NCBI GenBank assembly: GCA_012511395.1
Contig: JAAZGD010000041.1
Span: 1-9,315, forward strand
Source: Clostridiales bacterium
Lineage (GTDB): Bacteria > Bacillota > Clostridia > Peptostreptococcales > Anaerovoracaceae
Direction of reading: 5' to 3'
DNA: 9,315 bases
The notes below the pieces were generated by a model that did not search any database, was not told where the DNA came from, and was given only the letters and a program-made list of their open reading frames with translations. Position 1 is the stretch's first letter. Every line of letters starts with the position of its first letter. Below, piece by piece: positions 1 to 7,105 of the stretch. The position numbers were made by a program, and so were the translations under genes.

Positions 1-148
1 GATGAAGGCCTTAAGAAAGAGAGATCCTGATGCCAACGTTATAGCAATTGACTACGACCCCGGAGCCTCAACTGTAAATCAGCTTAACAGAATCAAGCTT
101 ATGATGGCACAGGCTCACAAGAACCTTGAAAAGGATCAGGCTGGCTGA
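1..148 (+). CDS. C-terminal end of a 2-hydroxyacyl-CoA dehydratase / activase-type protein (partial)
   Basis: Only the last 48 complete codons are in the window; the gene enters from the left edge with its reading frame at base 2 and stops with TGA at 146-148. The tail contains IAIDYDPGAS followed by VNQLNRIKLM, which I recognise as the conserved C-terminus of the long (over 1000 residue) BadF/BadG-type ATPase plus HgdB-like proteins annotated as 2-hydroxyacyl-CoA dehydratase or its activator. Such proteins couple ATP hydrolysis to electron transfer through iron-sulfur clusters. Many occur as orphans of unknown substrate in Clostridia, so a role in amino-acid fermentation is inference. The catalytic and cluster-binding parts lie outside the window, so only the family call is made. 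The gap to yebC is 48 bases with no clear terminator, so read-through into the next genes is possible. Confidence 0.68.
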   Translation, partial: MKALRKRDPDANVIAIDYDPGASTVNQLNRIKLMMAQAHKNLEKDQAG

Positions 149-178
149 GAAAATTATATTGGATATTTTAAATTTAAA

Positions 179-193
179 GGACAGGAGGTGTCC
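179..193 (+). promoter_or_regulatory. Small hairpin presenting the yebC Shine-Dalgarno in its loop (CsrA-site-like)
   Basis: GGACA (179-183) pairs perfectly with TGTCC (189-193), leaving GGAGG (184-188) as a five-base loop. The loop is the Shine-Dalgarno of yebC, eight bases before the ATG at 197. ACA and TGT closing a GGA-containing loop is the arrangement of the known CsrA consensus hairpin. The base pairing is seen directly; a regulatory role is inference, because a strong SD with a chance five-base repeat would look the same. Confidence 0.4.
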
Positions 194-196
194 ATT

Positions 197-922
197 ATGG
201 GAAGACATGGCACCATTGCAGGAAGGAAGCAAGCTCAGGATACGAAAAGGGCGGCAGTATTTACTAAATATGCAAGAGCTATTACAGTAGCTGCAAAAGC
301 AGGGGGAGACCCATTATATAATGTGGCTTTAAAGCATGCTATAGATAAGGCTAAATCTATAAATATGCCAAATGATAACATTACGAGAGCCATTAAAAAG
401 GGGACAGGGGAACTATCAGGGGAAAGCTATGAACAAGGGTTTTTAGAAGGCTATGGTCCAGGAGGCGTGGCTGTAATGGTAGATGTGCTTACAGATAACA
501 GGAATAGAACCACATCCTTTGTTAAGCATATTCTGGATAAATTTGGAGGTAATCTGGGAAGTCCAGGCTGTGTAAGCTATATGTTTGCGCAAAAAGGCCT
601 TATAGTAATTGAAAGAGAAGAGGGCATAAAGGAAGAGGATATCATGGATATTTCATTGGAAAATGGAGCAGAAGACTTGATGACCTATGATGACAGCTTT
701 GAAATAATCACTTCCACTCAGGACTTTGATAATGTTAGAGACAAGCTTTCTGAAGCAGGGTATACCTTAGCAGAAGCTGATATAACCTACATACCTTCCA
801 TGGAAACAAAACCTGAAACGGAAGAGGATATGAAAAAACTCAAAAGGATAATAGATGAATTGGAAGATAATGACGACGTTCAAAATGTGTTTCACAACTT
901 AAGTATATCGTTAAATGATTAA
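197..922 (+). CDS. yebC: YebC/PmpR (TACO1) family protein
   Basis: The product is 241 residues, the normal length for this family. It begins with the hallmark MGRHGTIAGRK and continues with the conserved KYARAI, NMPNDNITRAIKK and GYGPGG segments of the YebC core. Family members are cytoplasmic. They were first annotated as transcriptional regulators (PmpR) but are now also linked to translation, as with mitochondrial TACO1 and recent work on relief of ribosome stalling at proline-rich stretches. I therefore keep the function general. A GTG at 188 would add three residues, but it overlaps the Shine-Dalgarno itself. The ATG at 197 has AGGAGG at ideal spacing and gives the canonical N-terminus. 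No promoter of its own is convincing, and panB follows 20 bases after the stop, so it is probably co-transcribed with panB. The acidic C-terminus (ELEDNDDVQNVFHN) is also typical. Confidence 0.93.
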   Translation: MGRHGTIAGRKQAQDTKRAAVFTKYARAITVAAKAGGDPLYNVALKHAIDKAKSINMPNDNITRAIKKGTGELSGESYEQGFLEGYGPGGVAVMVDVLTDNRNRTTSFVKHILDKFGGNLGSPGCVSYMFAQKGLIVIEREEGIKEEDIMDISLENGAEDLMTYDDSFEIITSTQDFDNVRDKLSEAGYTLAEADITYIPSMETKPETEEDMKKLKRIIDELEDNDDVQNVFHNLSISLND

Positions 923-942
923 AGAAGGGGCGGGAATTAAAA

Positions 943-1779
943 ATGGCAGACAAGACAAAAATGACAGTGATGGATTTCAAAAAATTCAAGGAAGAAGGCA
1001 GAAAGTTCAGCTACGTAACAGCTTATGATTACACTATGGCATCTATTATTGATGAATCAAATGTGGAAATCATATTGGTAGGCGATTCTCTGGGAATGAT
1101 TATGTTAGGTTATTCCAGCACTACTCCTGTTACTATGGAGGATATGGTTCACCATATAAGGCCTGTTGTAAAAGGTGCTCCAAATACTTTTATTGTAGGA
1201 GATACGCCTTTTGGCGCTTATCAGGAATCAGATGAGCAGGCAGTCCATAATGCAGTTAGGCTTATTAAGGAAACCGGATGTGACTGCGTTAAGCTTGAGG
1301 GTGGCATTGAGATGGAAAGCAGGATTAAAGCTATTGTAAATGCTGGGATCCTCGTTATGGGCCATATTGGATTAACACCTCAAACTGCCACTTCAGTAGG
1401 TGGTTTTAAGGTTCAGGGCGGCACTACAGAAAGTGCTTTAAAGCTTATTGAGGATGCTAAAACGTTAGAAAGAGCCGGAGTATTTTCCATGGTTTTAGAA
1501 GCTGTTCCAACAGTAGTAGGAAAGGCTGTAACTGAAGCTGTTAAGGTGCCTGTATTAGGTATCGGAGCAGGTCCTCACGTTGATTGCCAAGTTTTAGTTA
1601 CTCAAGATATGCTTGGGATGTACGGTGAGTTTAAGCCTAAGTTTGTTAAGCAGTATGCAAATATTAGGAAAGTTATGGTAGATGCATTAAACGACTTTCA
1701 TAAAGAAACTCTTTCCGGGGAGTTTCCAACTCCTGAGTTTTCCTTTAATAAGGAAGTTACTTTAGATAAATTGTATTAA
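943..1779 (+). CDS. panB: 3-methyl-2-oxobutanoate hydroxymethyltransferase (ketopantoate hydroxymethyltransferase)
   Basis: PanB transfers a hydroxymethyl group from 5,10-methylenetetrahydrofolate to alpha-ketoisovalerate, making ketopantoate, the first committed step of pantothenate and coenzyme A synthesis. It is a cytoplasmic TIM-barrel enzyme. At 278 residues it has full family length. The Mg-binding and catalytic blocks are all present: VGDSLGM with Asp48, VGDTPFG with Asp87, KLEGG with Glu119, GHIGLTPQ at 140-147 and VLEAVP with Glu186, followed by GIGAGPHVDCQVLV. The ATG at 943 is preceded by the purine-rich GAAGGGGCGGG. It sits between yebC (20-base gap) and the ketopantoate reductase gene (about 18 bases), so the first two pantoate steps are paired in one transcript. 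The later genes panC and panD are not in the window. Family assignment is firm. Confidence 0.97.
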   Translation: MADKTKMTVMDFKKFKEEGRKFSYVTAYDYTMASIIDESNVEIILVGDSLGMIMLGYSSTTPVTMEDMVHHIRPVVKGAPNTFIVGDTPFGAYQESDEQAVHNAVRLIKETGCDCVKLEGGIEMESRIKAIVNAGILVMGHIGLTPQTATSVGGFKVQGGTTESALKLIEDAKTLERAGVFSMVLEAVPTVVGKAVTEAVKVPVLGIGAGPHVDCQVLVTQDMLGMYGEFKPKFVKQYANIRKVMVDALNDFHKETLSGEFPTPEFSFNKEVTLDKLY

Positions 1780-1797
1780 TTAACTGTAAGGCAGGTG

Positions 1798-2730
1798 ATG
1801 CAGGTGAAAATTGCAATTATAGGAGCAGGATCCATGGGGTCTCTTTACGGAGCTATGCTTTCTCAAAATGAAGAAAATGAAGTATTCTTAATCGATGTAT
1901 GGAAAGAACATATTGATAAAATCAATGAAAGAGGGCTTTTAGTACATGAGGGTGAGAAGGTTTTAAAATATGAAAAAGTAAAAGGTCTTCTTGATTCTAA
2001 AAAGGCAGGTGTTTGTGACTTAGTTGTGGTCTTTGTAAAATCCACACTTACAGAAAGTGCAGTTAGAGAGAACATAGACTTATTTGATGAAAATACAAGT
2101 GTGATAACCTTACAGAACGGTCTAGGTAATGTTGATATAATCGGTGAGGAAGCAGGCTTTGAAAAAGTCCTTGGCGGTACTACGGCTCACGGTGCATACA
2201 TGATGGGGCCGGGAGAAATTTGTCACGCCGGATTTGGAAAGACAGTTATAGGTGAGCTTAATGGAGAAGCATCTGAAAGAATAATTTCAATCAGTGACAA
2301 CTTTATTAAATCAGGCCTTGAAACTGTTATATCAAATAATATACTGGGCTTGATTTGGGACAAGTTGATTGTGAATATTGGTATTAATCCTTTAACTGCT
2401 ATAACAGGCTTAGAAAACGGCAAACTCTTAGAATATCCTGAACTTTTGTCAATTATGGAAAAGGCTGTAAATGGAGCTGTTATGGTTTCTGAGAAAAAAG
2501 GCATTAAACTGAGCCAGGAAGATCCTTTTTCCTATGTTAAGGAAGTGGCTTCAAAAACTGCTCATAATAAGTCTTCTATGCTTCAGGATATAGAAAACAA
2601 AAGAAAAACTGAAATAGATATGATTAACGGTGCTTTAGTTAAGGAAGCAGAATACTTGGGTATAGATGTCCCTATAAATGAGATGCTGACTAAATTAATT
2701 AAATTTCTGGAGAAGAGAAAGTATGAATGA
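1798..2730 (+). CDS. panE: 2-dehydropantoate 2-reductase (ketopantoate reductase)
   Basis: This NADPH-dependent reductase converts ketopantoate to pantoate, the step after PanB. The N-terminal Rossmann fold begins with IAIIGAGSMGS. The C-terminal helical domain carries WDKLIVNIGINPL, whose lysine (about residue 189) corresponds to the general acid of the family. SSMLQDIENKRKTEID follows, with the substrate-binding serine pair and glutamate (about 272). Length near 310 is usual. Three starts lie close together: GTG 1795, ATG 1798 and GTG 1804. The last gives MKIAIIGAGSMG and has AGGTGA at good spacing, so the true protein may be two residues shorter than listed. The stop overlaps the next gene by eight bases, implying translational coupling. 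The family also contains reductases acting on other 2-oxoacids, but direct adjacency to panB makes the ketopantoate assignment strong. Confidence 0.92.
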   Translation: MQVKIAIIGAGSMGSLYGAMLSQNEENEVFLIDVWKEHIDKINERGLLVHEGEKVLKYEKVKGLLDSKKAGVCDLVVVFVKSTLTESAVRENIDLFDENTSVITLQNGLGNVDIIGEEAGFEKVLGGTTAHGAYMMGPGEICHAGFGKTVIGELNGEASERIISISDNFIKSGLETVISNNILGLIWDKLIVNIGINPLTAITGLENGKLLEYPELLSIMEKAVNGAVMVSEKKGIKLSQEDPFSYVKEVASKTAHNKSSMLQDIENKRKTEIDMINGALVKEAEYLGIDVPINEMLTKLIKFLEKRKYE

Positions 2731-4375
2731 GAAGAAACTTGCCTTAATTAATGGCAGTATTATTACGGCAAATGAAAAAGATGAAATTAAAGAGGCGGTT
2801 TTAATAAAAGGAAACAAAATTGTTACTGTTGGTAAAAATAGTGAAGTTGAAGAGCTTATTGACTTTGAAACTGAGGTTATTGACCTTAAGGGTAGAACTG
2901 TAGTTCCTGGATTTATTGACACTCACTATCATCCCATATTAAACGGTTTGTTTGGAGATACAGAGGATGCTGCAATTATCCAGACATCTTATGATAATTG
3001 TCCTTCAATTGAAGATATTCTTTCATTAGTAAGAAAGGCTGCGAAAAAAAGGGGCCCGGGAGCATGGATTTCCATGATGGGCTACGACCAAAACAGTATT
3101 TTAGAAAAACGTCACGTAACCTTAGAGGAACTGACAAAGGCTGCTCCCTTAAACCCTGTTCAATGTATGAGAGCCTGCGGCCATATTTCTGTTTACAACA
3201 AGCTGGCTTTAGAAGAGATCGGCGTTTATGATAGTTTGGATTCAGAAAAGTACCCTTTAAATGAAGTAGAAGTAAAGGATGGAAAGCTTACAGGTATAGT
3301 AAAAGACCATACTCACTTTCTTTTATGGAGTAAAGTAATTTATACAGAGGAACAGCAGCTAGAGGCTATTGATAAATCAAACAATCTCCTTCTTGAAAAC
3401 GGAATTACCTCAGTCCACGATGCAGGCCAGTTTGGAAAGCTGTCTCATAAATTGATGCAGAGAGTTTGTAAAGAAAGAAGATTTAAGCCTAGGGAATATA
3501 TGATGATTCACAGTATCTTTGGGAAGCCTTTTTCTTTGGAAGAAAATGAGTTGTTTATATCATTAGGTTTTGAAACTGGTTTAGGAGATTCCTACTTTAG
3601 AATTGGCTCTTCAAAGTTCATGATTGACGGTGGCTCTTCAGGACCATCTTGTGCTACAAGGGAGCCATACTCCCATGATCCTTTAATGCCTTATATCCTA
3701 GGGTGGCAGAGAGATGAAGTGTATGCTTATCTTGAATATTTAAACTATAACGGCTGTCAGGCCACAGCTCATGCAGTAGGCGATTTAGCTATAGAATTCA
3801 TGGTAGAAGGTTATGAAAAAGTTTTTAAAGAAAACCCAAGGCCCAACCTTCGTCATAGAATAGAGCATACAGCAATAGTAGATGAGGATTTAGTTGAAAG
3901 AATGGCTAAGCTGAATCTTTTCCCATCTTTAAACCCCGGCTTTATTTCATGGAATGGAAGAAACTACACAAAATATTTTGGGGAAAGAATGGAATATTTT
4001 ATGGCTTTAAAGACTATGATAAAATACGGCGTTAAAGCTTCCATTGCAAGCGATGCACCTTCTGGACCTATAGGTTCAATGGAAATCCTTGATGCCTGTA
4101 TTAACAGAGTTGACAGAGTTACCGGTGAAGTAATTATGGGAGACCAAAAAATTTCATTGGTTGAAGCTATAAAAATGTACACTCTCAACGGAGCTTATGC
4201 AAGCTTTGAAGAGGATATTAAAGGGTCTATAGAACCTGGTAAACTGGCAGATGTGGCGGTACTTTCAGAGGATCTCACAAAATATCCTTTAGAAAATATT
4301 AGGGATGTAAAAGTAGACATTACCATAATAGATGGTATTATTGAATATAAAAGATTAATGAGCCGGCTTTCGTAG
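2723..4375 (+). CDS. YtcJ-type metal-dependent amidohydrolase (Amidohydro_3 family)
   Basis: A 550-residue member of the amidohydrolase superfamily with the complete metal-site set of the YtcJ-like branch. GFIDTHYHP supplies His68 and His70, TAHAVGDLAIE supplies His350, RHRIEHTAIVD supplies His382, and ASDAPSG supplies the catalytic Asp444. The N-terminal (residues 1-60) and C-terminal (about 500-550, IEPGKLADVAVLSED) segments form the usual composite beta sandwich around the TIM barrel. There is no signal peptide, so it acts in the cytoplasm. It should hydrolyse a C-N bond in an amide, cyclic amide or similar compound; the substrate cannot be read from the sequence. The ATG at 2723 lies inside the end of panE and is preceded by GGAGAAGAG. 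Its position between panE and a peptide-type transporter suggests that it handles an imported amide-containing compound, but this is inference. Confidence 0.88.
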   Translation: MNEKKLALINGSIITANEKDEIKEAVLIKGNKIVTVGKNSEVEELIDFETEVIDLKGRTVVPGFIDTHYHPILNGLFGDTEDAAIIQTSYDNCPSIEDILSLVRKAAKKRGPGAWISMMGYDQNSILEKRHVTLEELTKAAPLNPVQCMRACGHISVYNKLALEEIGVYDSLDSEKYPLNEVEVKDGKLTGIVKDHTHFLLWSKVIYTEEQQLEAIDKSNNLLLENGITSVHDAGQFGKLSHKLMQRVCKERRFKPREYMMIHSIFGKPFSLEENELFISLGFETGLGDSYFRIGSSKFMIDGGSSGPSCATREPYSHDPLMPYILGWQRDEVYAYLEYLNYNGCQATAHAVGDLAIEFMVEGYEKVFKENPRPNLRHRIEHTAIVDEDLVERMAKLNLFPSLNPGFISWNGRNYTKYFGERMEYFMALKTMIKYGVKASIASDAPSGPIGSMEILDACINRVDRVTGEVIMGDQKISLVEAIKMYTLNGAYASFEEDIKGSIEPGKLADVAVLSEDLTKYPLENIRDVKVDITIIDGIIEYKRLMSRLS

Positions 4376-4425
4376 TTCTGACAGACTATGATTAATAATA
4401 TAGGATAAATTAAGGAGGGGAACGA

Positions 4426-6075
4426 ATGTCTGAAGAAAAGAGATCTGTTAACTATGCAGCTTCTTTCAAAGATCAACTAACAGTTCGAGGCATGATAATT
4501 GGTGTTATAGGCGCCATTGTTTTGACCATGAGTTCAATGTATGTTGCTTTGAAGCTGGGGGCCTTACCATGGCCAATTATTTTTGTAGCCTTGGTTTCTA
4601 TGTTCTTTTTAAAGATTCTTGGAAAAACAAACATTAATGAAATCAACGTTACTCACACAGCAATGTCTGCAGGAGCCATGACAGCTGGAGGATTAGCATT
4701 TACTCTGCCGGGAATATTTATGCTTAATCCAAATGCTGATGTAAGCTTCATAAGACTATTGCTTATTGTACTTGGAGGAGTAATCCTGGGGCTGATTTTT
4801 ACGGCTTTAATCAGGAAGTACTTCGTAGAAACAAAGCAGTTGCCTTATCCTATGGGTCAGGCTGCAGCTGAAACCTTGATGGTAGGTGATGAAGGTGGTA
4901 AAAAATCCATCACACTGTTCGTATCAATGGGTATTGCAGCTATTTTCACTTTTATCAGAGACTGGGTTGCTGCATTTCCTGCAGCATGGCTTAATACCAG
5001 ACTTATGGGCTACGGTTCATTAACCGGTATTTGGTGGTCTCCTATGCTTATTGGAGTAGGCTACGTTGTAGGCCCTATCTTTGTAGGCGTATGGTTCTTA
5101 GGTGCACTTATAGGTGACTTTGGAATCTTAGTAGGTGGAACAGAACTGGGGTGGTGGGATGGCGGCACAGCAGCTGCTATTAAAGCATCTCTTGGTATTG
5201 GACTTATGGTAGGAACAGGCTTAGGTATTATTGTGAAAGGTATCTTGCCAAAGGCAAAGGAAATCTTCGGGCCAATGTTTAGTAAAGATGCTTTAGGCCA
5301 AGGTTTTATCAGCTTAAGGTGGGCACCTATCGTAATGGTAATCTTAGCATTCCTGTTTACTACAGTTGCCGGAATGGGAGTGGCACCAAGCATTATCACT
5401 ATTCTTGGTGTATGGCTTGCTACTGCAATGTCTGCTCAGATGGTTGGACAGACCGGTATTAACCCTATGGAGGTATTTGGTATTATCGTGCTTCTTGCTG
5501 CAAAGGCAGTATCTTCAATGGGTCAGACAGAAGCGTTCTTTGTAGCGGCAATAGTTGCTATTTCTTGCGGTCTTGCAGGAGACGTTATGAATGACTTTAA
5601 AGCAGGTTATATCTTAAAGTCAGATCCTAAAGCTCAGTGGATTGCAGAATCCATAGGAGGCTTAGTAGGTGCATTTGTATCTGTAGGAGTATTCTATGTA
5701 ATCCTTACAGCTTATGGACCATCTGCCTTTGGTAATCCAGAAATGTTTGTAGCACCTCAAGCTGCAGCAGTTGCAGCTATGGTAGGAGGAATCCCACATC
5801 TAACATCTTTCATAATAGGTCTTATTGGAGGAGCTTTGCTCTACGTTGTTGGATTCCCCGTTATGACTCTTGGTTTAGGTGTTTACTTACCATTCTATCT
5901 GTCATTAACAGCTTTCGTAGGTGGCGCAGCAAGATTCATAGTTCAGAAGTTTGTACCTGATTTTGAAAAGAGCGGAAACGGTTTAATCGTAGCATCGGGT
6001 CTCTTAGGTGGAGAAGCAGTTATCGGTGTAATAATTGCACTTGTACAAGCTCTTCCTGCACTGCTTTCTATGTAA
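4426..6075 (+). CDS. OPT family oligopeptide-type transporter
   Basis: A very hydrophobic integral membrane protein of 549 residues with more than a dozen predicted transmembrane stretches, beginning after a short charged N-terminus (MSEEKRSVNYAASFKDQLTVRG). LPYPMGQAAAETL at about 139-151 is the signature of the prokaryotic OPT family. GQTGINPMEVFG (Asn346-Pro347) matches the second conserved Asn-Pro region. Known OPT proteins are proton-coupled importers of oligopeptides or of metal chelates and siderophores, and most bacterial members have no proven substrate. This one is on the short side for the family, which often exceeds 600 residues. The ATG at 4426 has a strong AAGGAGGGG five bases upstream. 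The 50-base gap after the amidohydrolase gene holds no convincing promoter, so it is probably in the same operon. It is followed by a hairpin and then by a peptidase gene, which fits peptide uptake and cleavage. Confidence 0.93.
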   Translation: MSEEKRSVNYAASFKDQLTVRGMIIGVIGAIVLTMSSMYVALKLGALPWPIIFVALVSMFFLKILGKTNINEINVTHTAMSAGAMTAGGLAFTLPGIFMLNPNADVSFIRLLLIVLGGVILGLIFTALIRKYFVETKQLPYPMGQAAAETLMVGDEGGKKSITLFVSMGIAAIFTFIRDWVAAFPAAWLNTRLMGYGSLTGIWWSPMLIGVGYVVGPIFVGVWFLGALIGDFGILVGGTELGWWDGGTAAAIKASLGIGLMVGTGLGIIVKGILPKAKEIFGPMFSKDALGQGFISLRWAPIVMVILAFLFTTVAGMGVAPSIITILGVWLATAMSAQMVGQTGINPMEVFGIIVLLAAKAVSSMGQTEAFFVAAIVAISCGLAGDVMNDFKAGYILKSDPKAQWIAESIGGLVGAFVSVGVFYVILTAYGPSAFGNPEMFVAPQAAAVAAMVGGIPHLTSFIIGLIGGALLYVVGFPVMTLGLGVYLPFYLSLTAFVGGAARFIVQKFVPDFEKSGNGLIVASGLLGGEAVIGVIIALVQALPALLSM

Positions 6076-6091
6076 TTTAATAGATTTAATT

Positions 6092-6117
6092 AAAGGGTGA
6101 GCAATGCTCACCCTTTT
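6092..6117 (+). terminator. Hairpin after the transporter gene, probable partial terminator or processing site
   Basis: AAAGGGTGAGC (6092-6102) and GCTCACCCTTT (6106-6116) form a perfect 11-bp stem with a three-base AAT loop, followed by only one more T before CTA. It resembles a rho-independent terminator with a short U tract, so termination is probably incomplete. The peptidase start codon is 17 bases downstream, and its AAAGGAG begins four bases after the stem, so no promoter fits between them. Confidence 0.75.
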
Positions 6118-6133
6118 CTAAAAGGAGTATATT

Positions 6134-7105
6134 ATGAAAGAAATTAAAATTTCCGAAATTGAAGGCTTTAAAATTGGCCATTCGGAAAGTGAAAATAAAG
6201 ATACAGGCTGTACTGCAATTATCTGTGAAAAAGGAGCCTTTGCAGGAGTAGATGTAAGAGGAGGCGGCCCTGCTTCAAGAGAGACTGAGCTTTTAAAGCC
6301 TGTTAATATGGTTCAGCAGATTCACTGTGTAATGCTATCGGGAGGCTCTGCTTATGGATTAGCTGCAGGTGATGGTGCAATGAGCTATCTTGAAGAAAAA
6401 AACATAGGCTTTGATGTGGGAGTGGCAGTTGTTCCAATAGTCTGTGGAGCATCATTATTTGACTTAGTTGTAGGAGATCCTAAGGTACGACCTGATAAAG
6501 AGATGGGTTACAAGGCTTGTGTAAGCTCTGAAGAAAATAATCCAGGTGAAGGAAACGTAGGAGCAGGGGCAGGAGCTACGGTAGGTAAGTATTTAGGTAT
6601 GGAAAGAATGATGAAGTCAGGCTTAGGTACTTATGCTGTTTCATTAGGAGATGTAAAAATAGGAGCAATTGTAGCTGTAAATGCATTGGGAGACGTTATT
6701 GACGTAAAGACAGGTAAAACTCTTGCCGGAATCTTATCAGAAGATAAAAATAGCCTTGATAGCACTTTGAGAATAATGCAAGAAGAAATAGGGCAAGCAA
6801 GAAATGTGTTTTCAGGAAATACGACTATAGGTTGCATAATAACTAATGGAAAGCTTAGTAAGGATCAAGCAAATAAAATGGCTCAAATTGCCCATAATGG
6901 GTTTGCCAGAGCTATTAATCCGGTTCATACTTCAGCAGATGGAGATACAATATTTGTGATGTCAACAGGTGAAGTAGAGGTTAACGTAGATGCACTTTCT
7001 CAAATTTCGGCTCAAGTTATGGCAAAAGCAATAAACAGAGCAGTTATGAGCGCCGAGCCTGCCTTTGGTTTAAAAGCCGCAAATGATTTTAAGGAATCCT
7101 TGTAA
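6134..7105 (+). CDS. P1 / S58 family self-processing peptidase (DmpA-like aminopeptidase)
   Basis: A 323-residue N-terminal-nucleophile hydrolase of the DmpA/BapA/ThnT family (MEROPS S58). Conserved blocks include GVDVRGGGPASRETELL (about 38-54), LSGGSAYGLAAGDGAM (about 68-83), a glycine-rich GNVGAGAGATVGKY, and ARAINPVHTSADGDTIF near the C-terminus. Members are made as one chain and cut themselves into two subunits before the nucleophilic Ser or Thr. Here GNTTIGCI places the likely cleavage between Asn229 and Thr230, giving subunits of about 229 and 94 residues. The family includes L-aminopeptidases, D-aminopeptidases/esterases and beta-peptidyl aminopeptidases that act on beta-alanyl peptides; the exact specificity is unknown here. 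There is no signal peptide, so it is cytoplasmic and fits peptides delivered by the upstream OPT transporter. The ATG has AAAGGAG at six bases. Its 3' end overlaps a converging gene by 17 bases. Confidence 0.92.
   Translation: MKEIKISEIEGFKIGHSESENKDTGCTAIICEKGAFAGVDVRGGGPASRETELLKPVNMVQQIHCVMLSGGSAYGLAAGDGAMSYLEEKNIGFDVGVAVVPIVCGASLFDLVVGDPKVRPDKEMGYKACVSSEENNPGEGNVGAGAGATVGKYLGMERMMKSGLGTYAVSLGDVKIGAIVAVNALGDVIDVKTGKTLAGILSEDKNSLDSTLRIMQEEIGQARNVFSGNTTIGCIITNGKLSKDQANKMAQIAHNGFARAINPVHTSADGDTIFVMSTGEVEVNVDALSQISAQVMAKAINRAVMSAEPAFGLKAANDFKESL

Noticed and set aside
126..154. Possible promoter before yebC (TTGAAA, 17 bases, GAAAAT)
   Set aside because: The -10 match is only 4 of 6 and the hexamers lie partly in the upstream coding end. 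Not strong enough to list.
188..196. GTG at 188 as the yebC start
   Set aside because: It would sit on the ribosome binding site and add three non-conserved residues before the family's invariant MGRHGTIAGRK start.
1863..2504. Minus-strand open frames inside the ketopantoate reductase gene (1863-2075 and 2223-2504)
   Set aside because: Serine- and phenylalanine-rich antisense shadows of a conserved gene, with no recognisable domain.
4378..4406. Possible promoter before the OPT gene (CTGACA, 17 bases, TAGGAT)
   Set aside because: The -10 is poor, and the predicted start would fall on the Shine-Dalgarno, leaving almost no leader.
5061..5399. 112-codon open frame on the minus strand inside the OPT gene
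   Set aside because: It lies wholly antisense to a well-supported membrane protein. Its Pro/Ile/Lys-rich sequence is what the complement of hydrophobic codons gives, and it shows no family motif.
7083..7100. Short palindrome AAGGAATCCTT near the end of the peptidase gene as a shared terminator
   Set aside because: The loop would be a single base and there is no T tract in either direction, so it cannot act as an intrinsic terminator.
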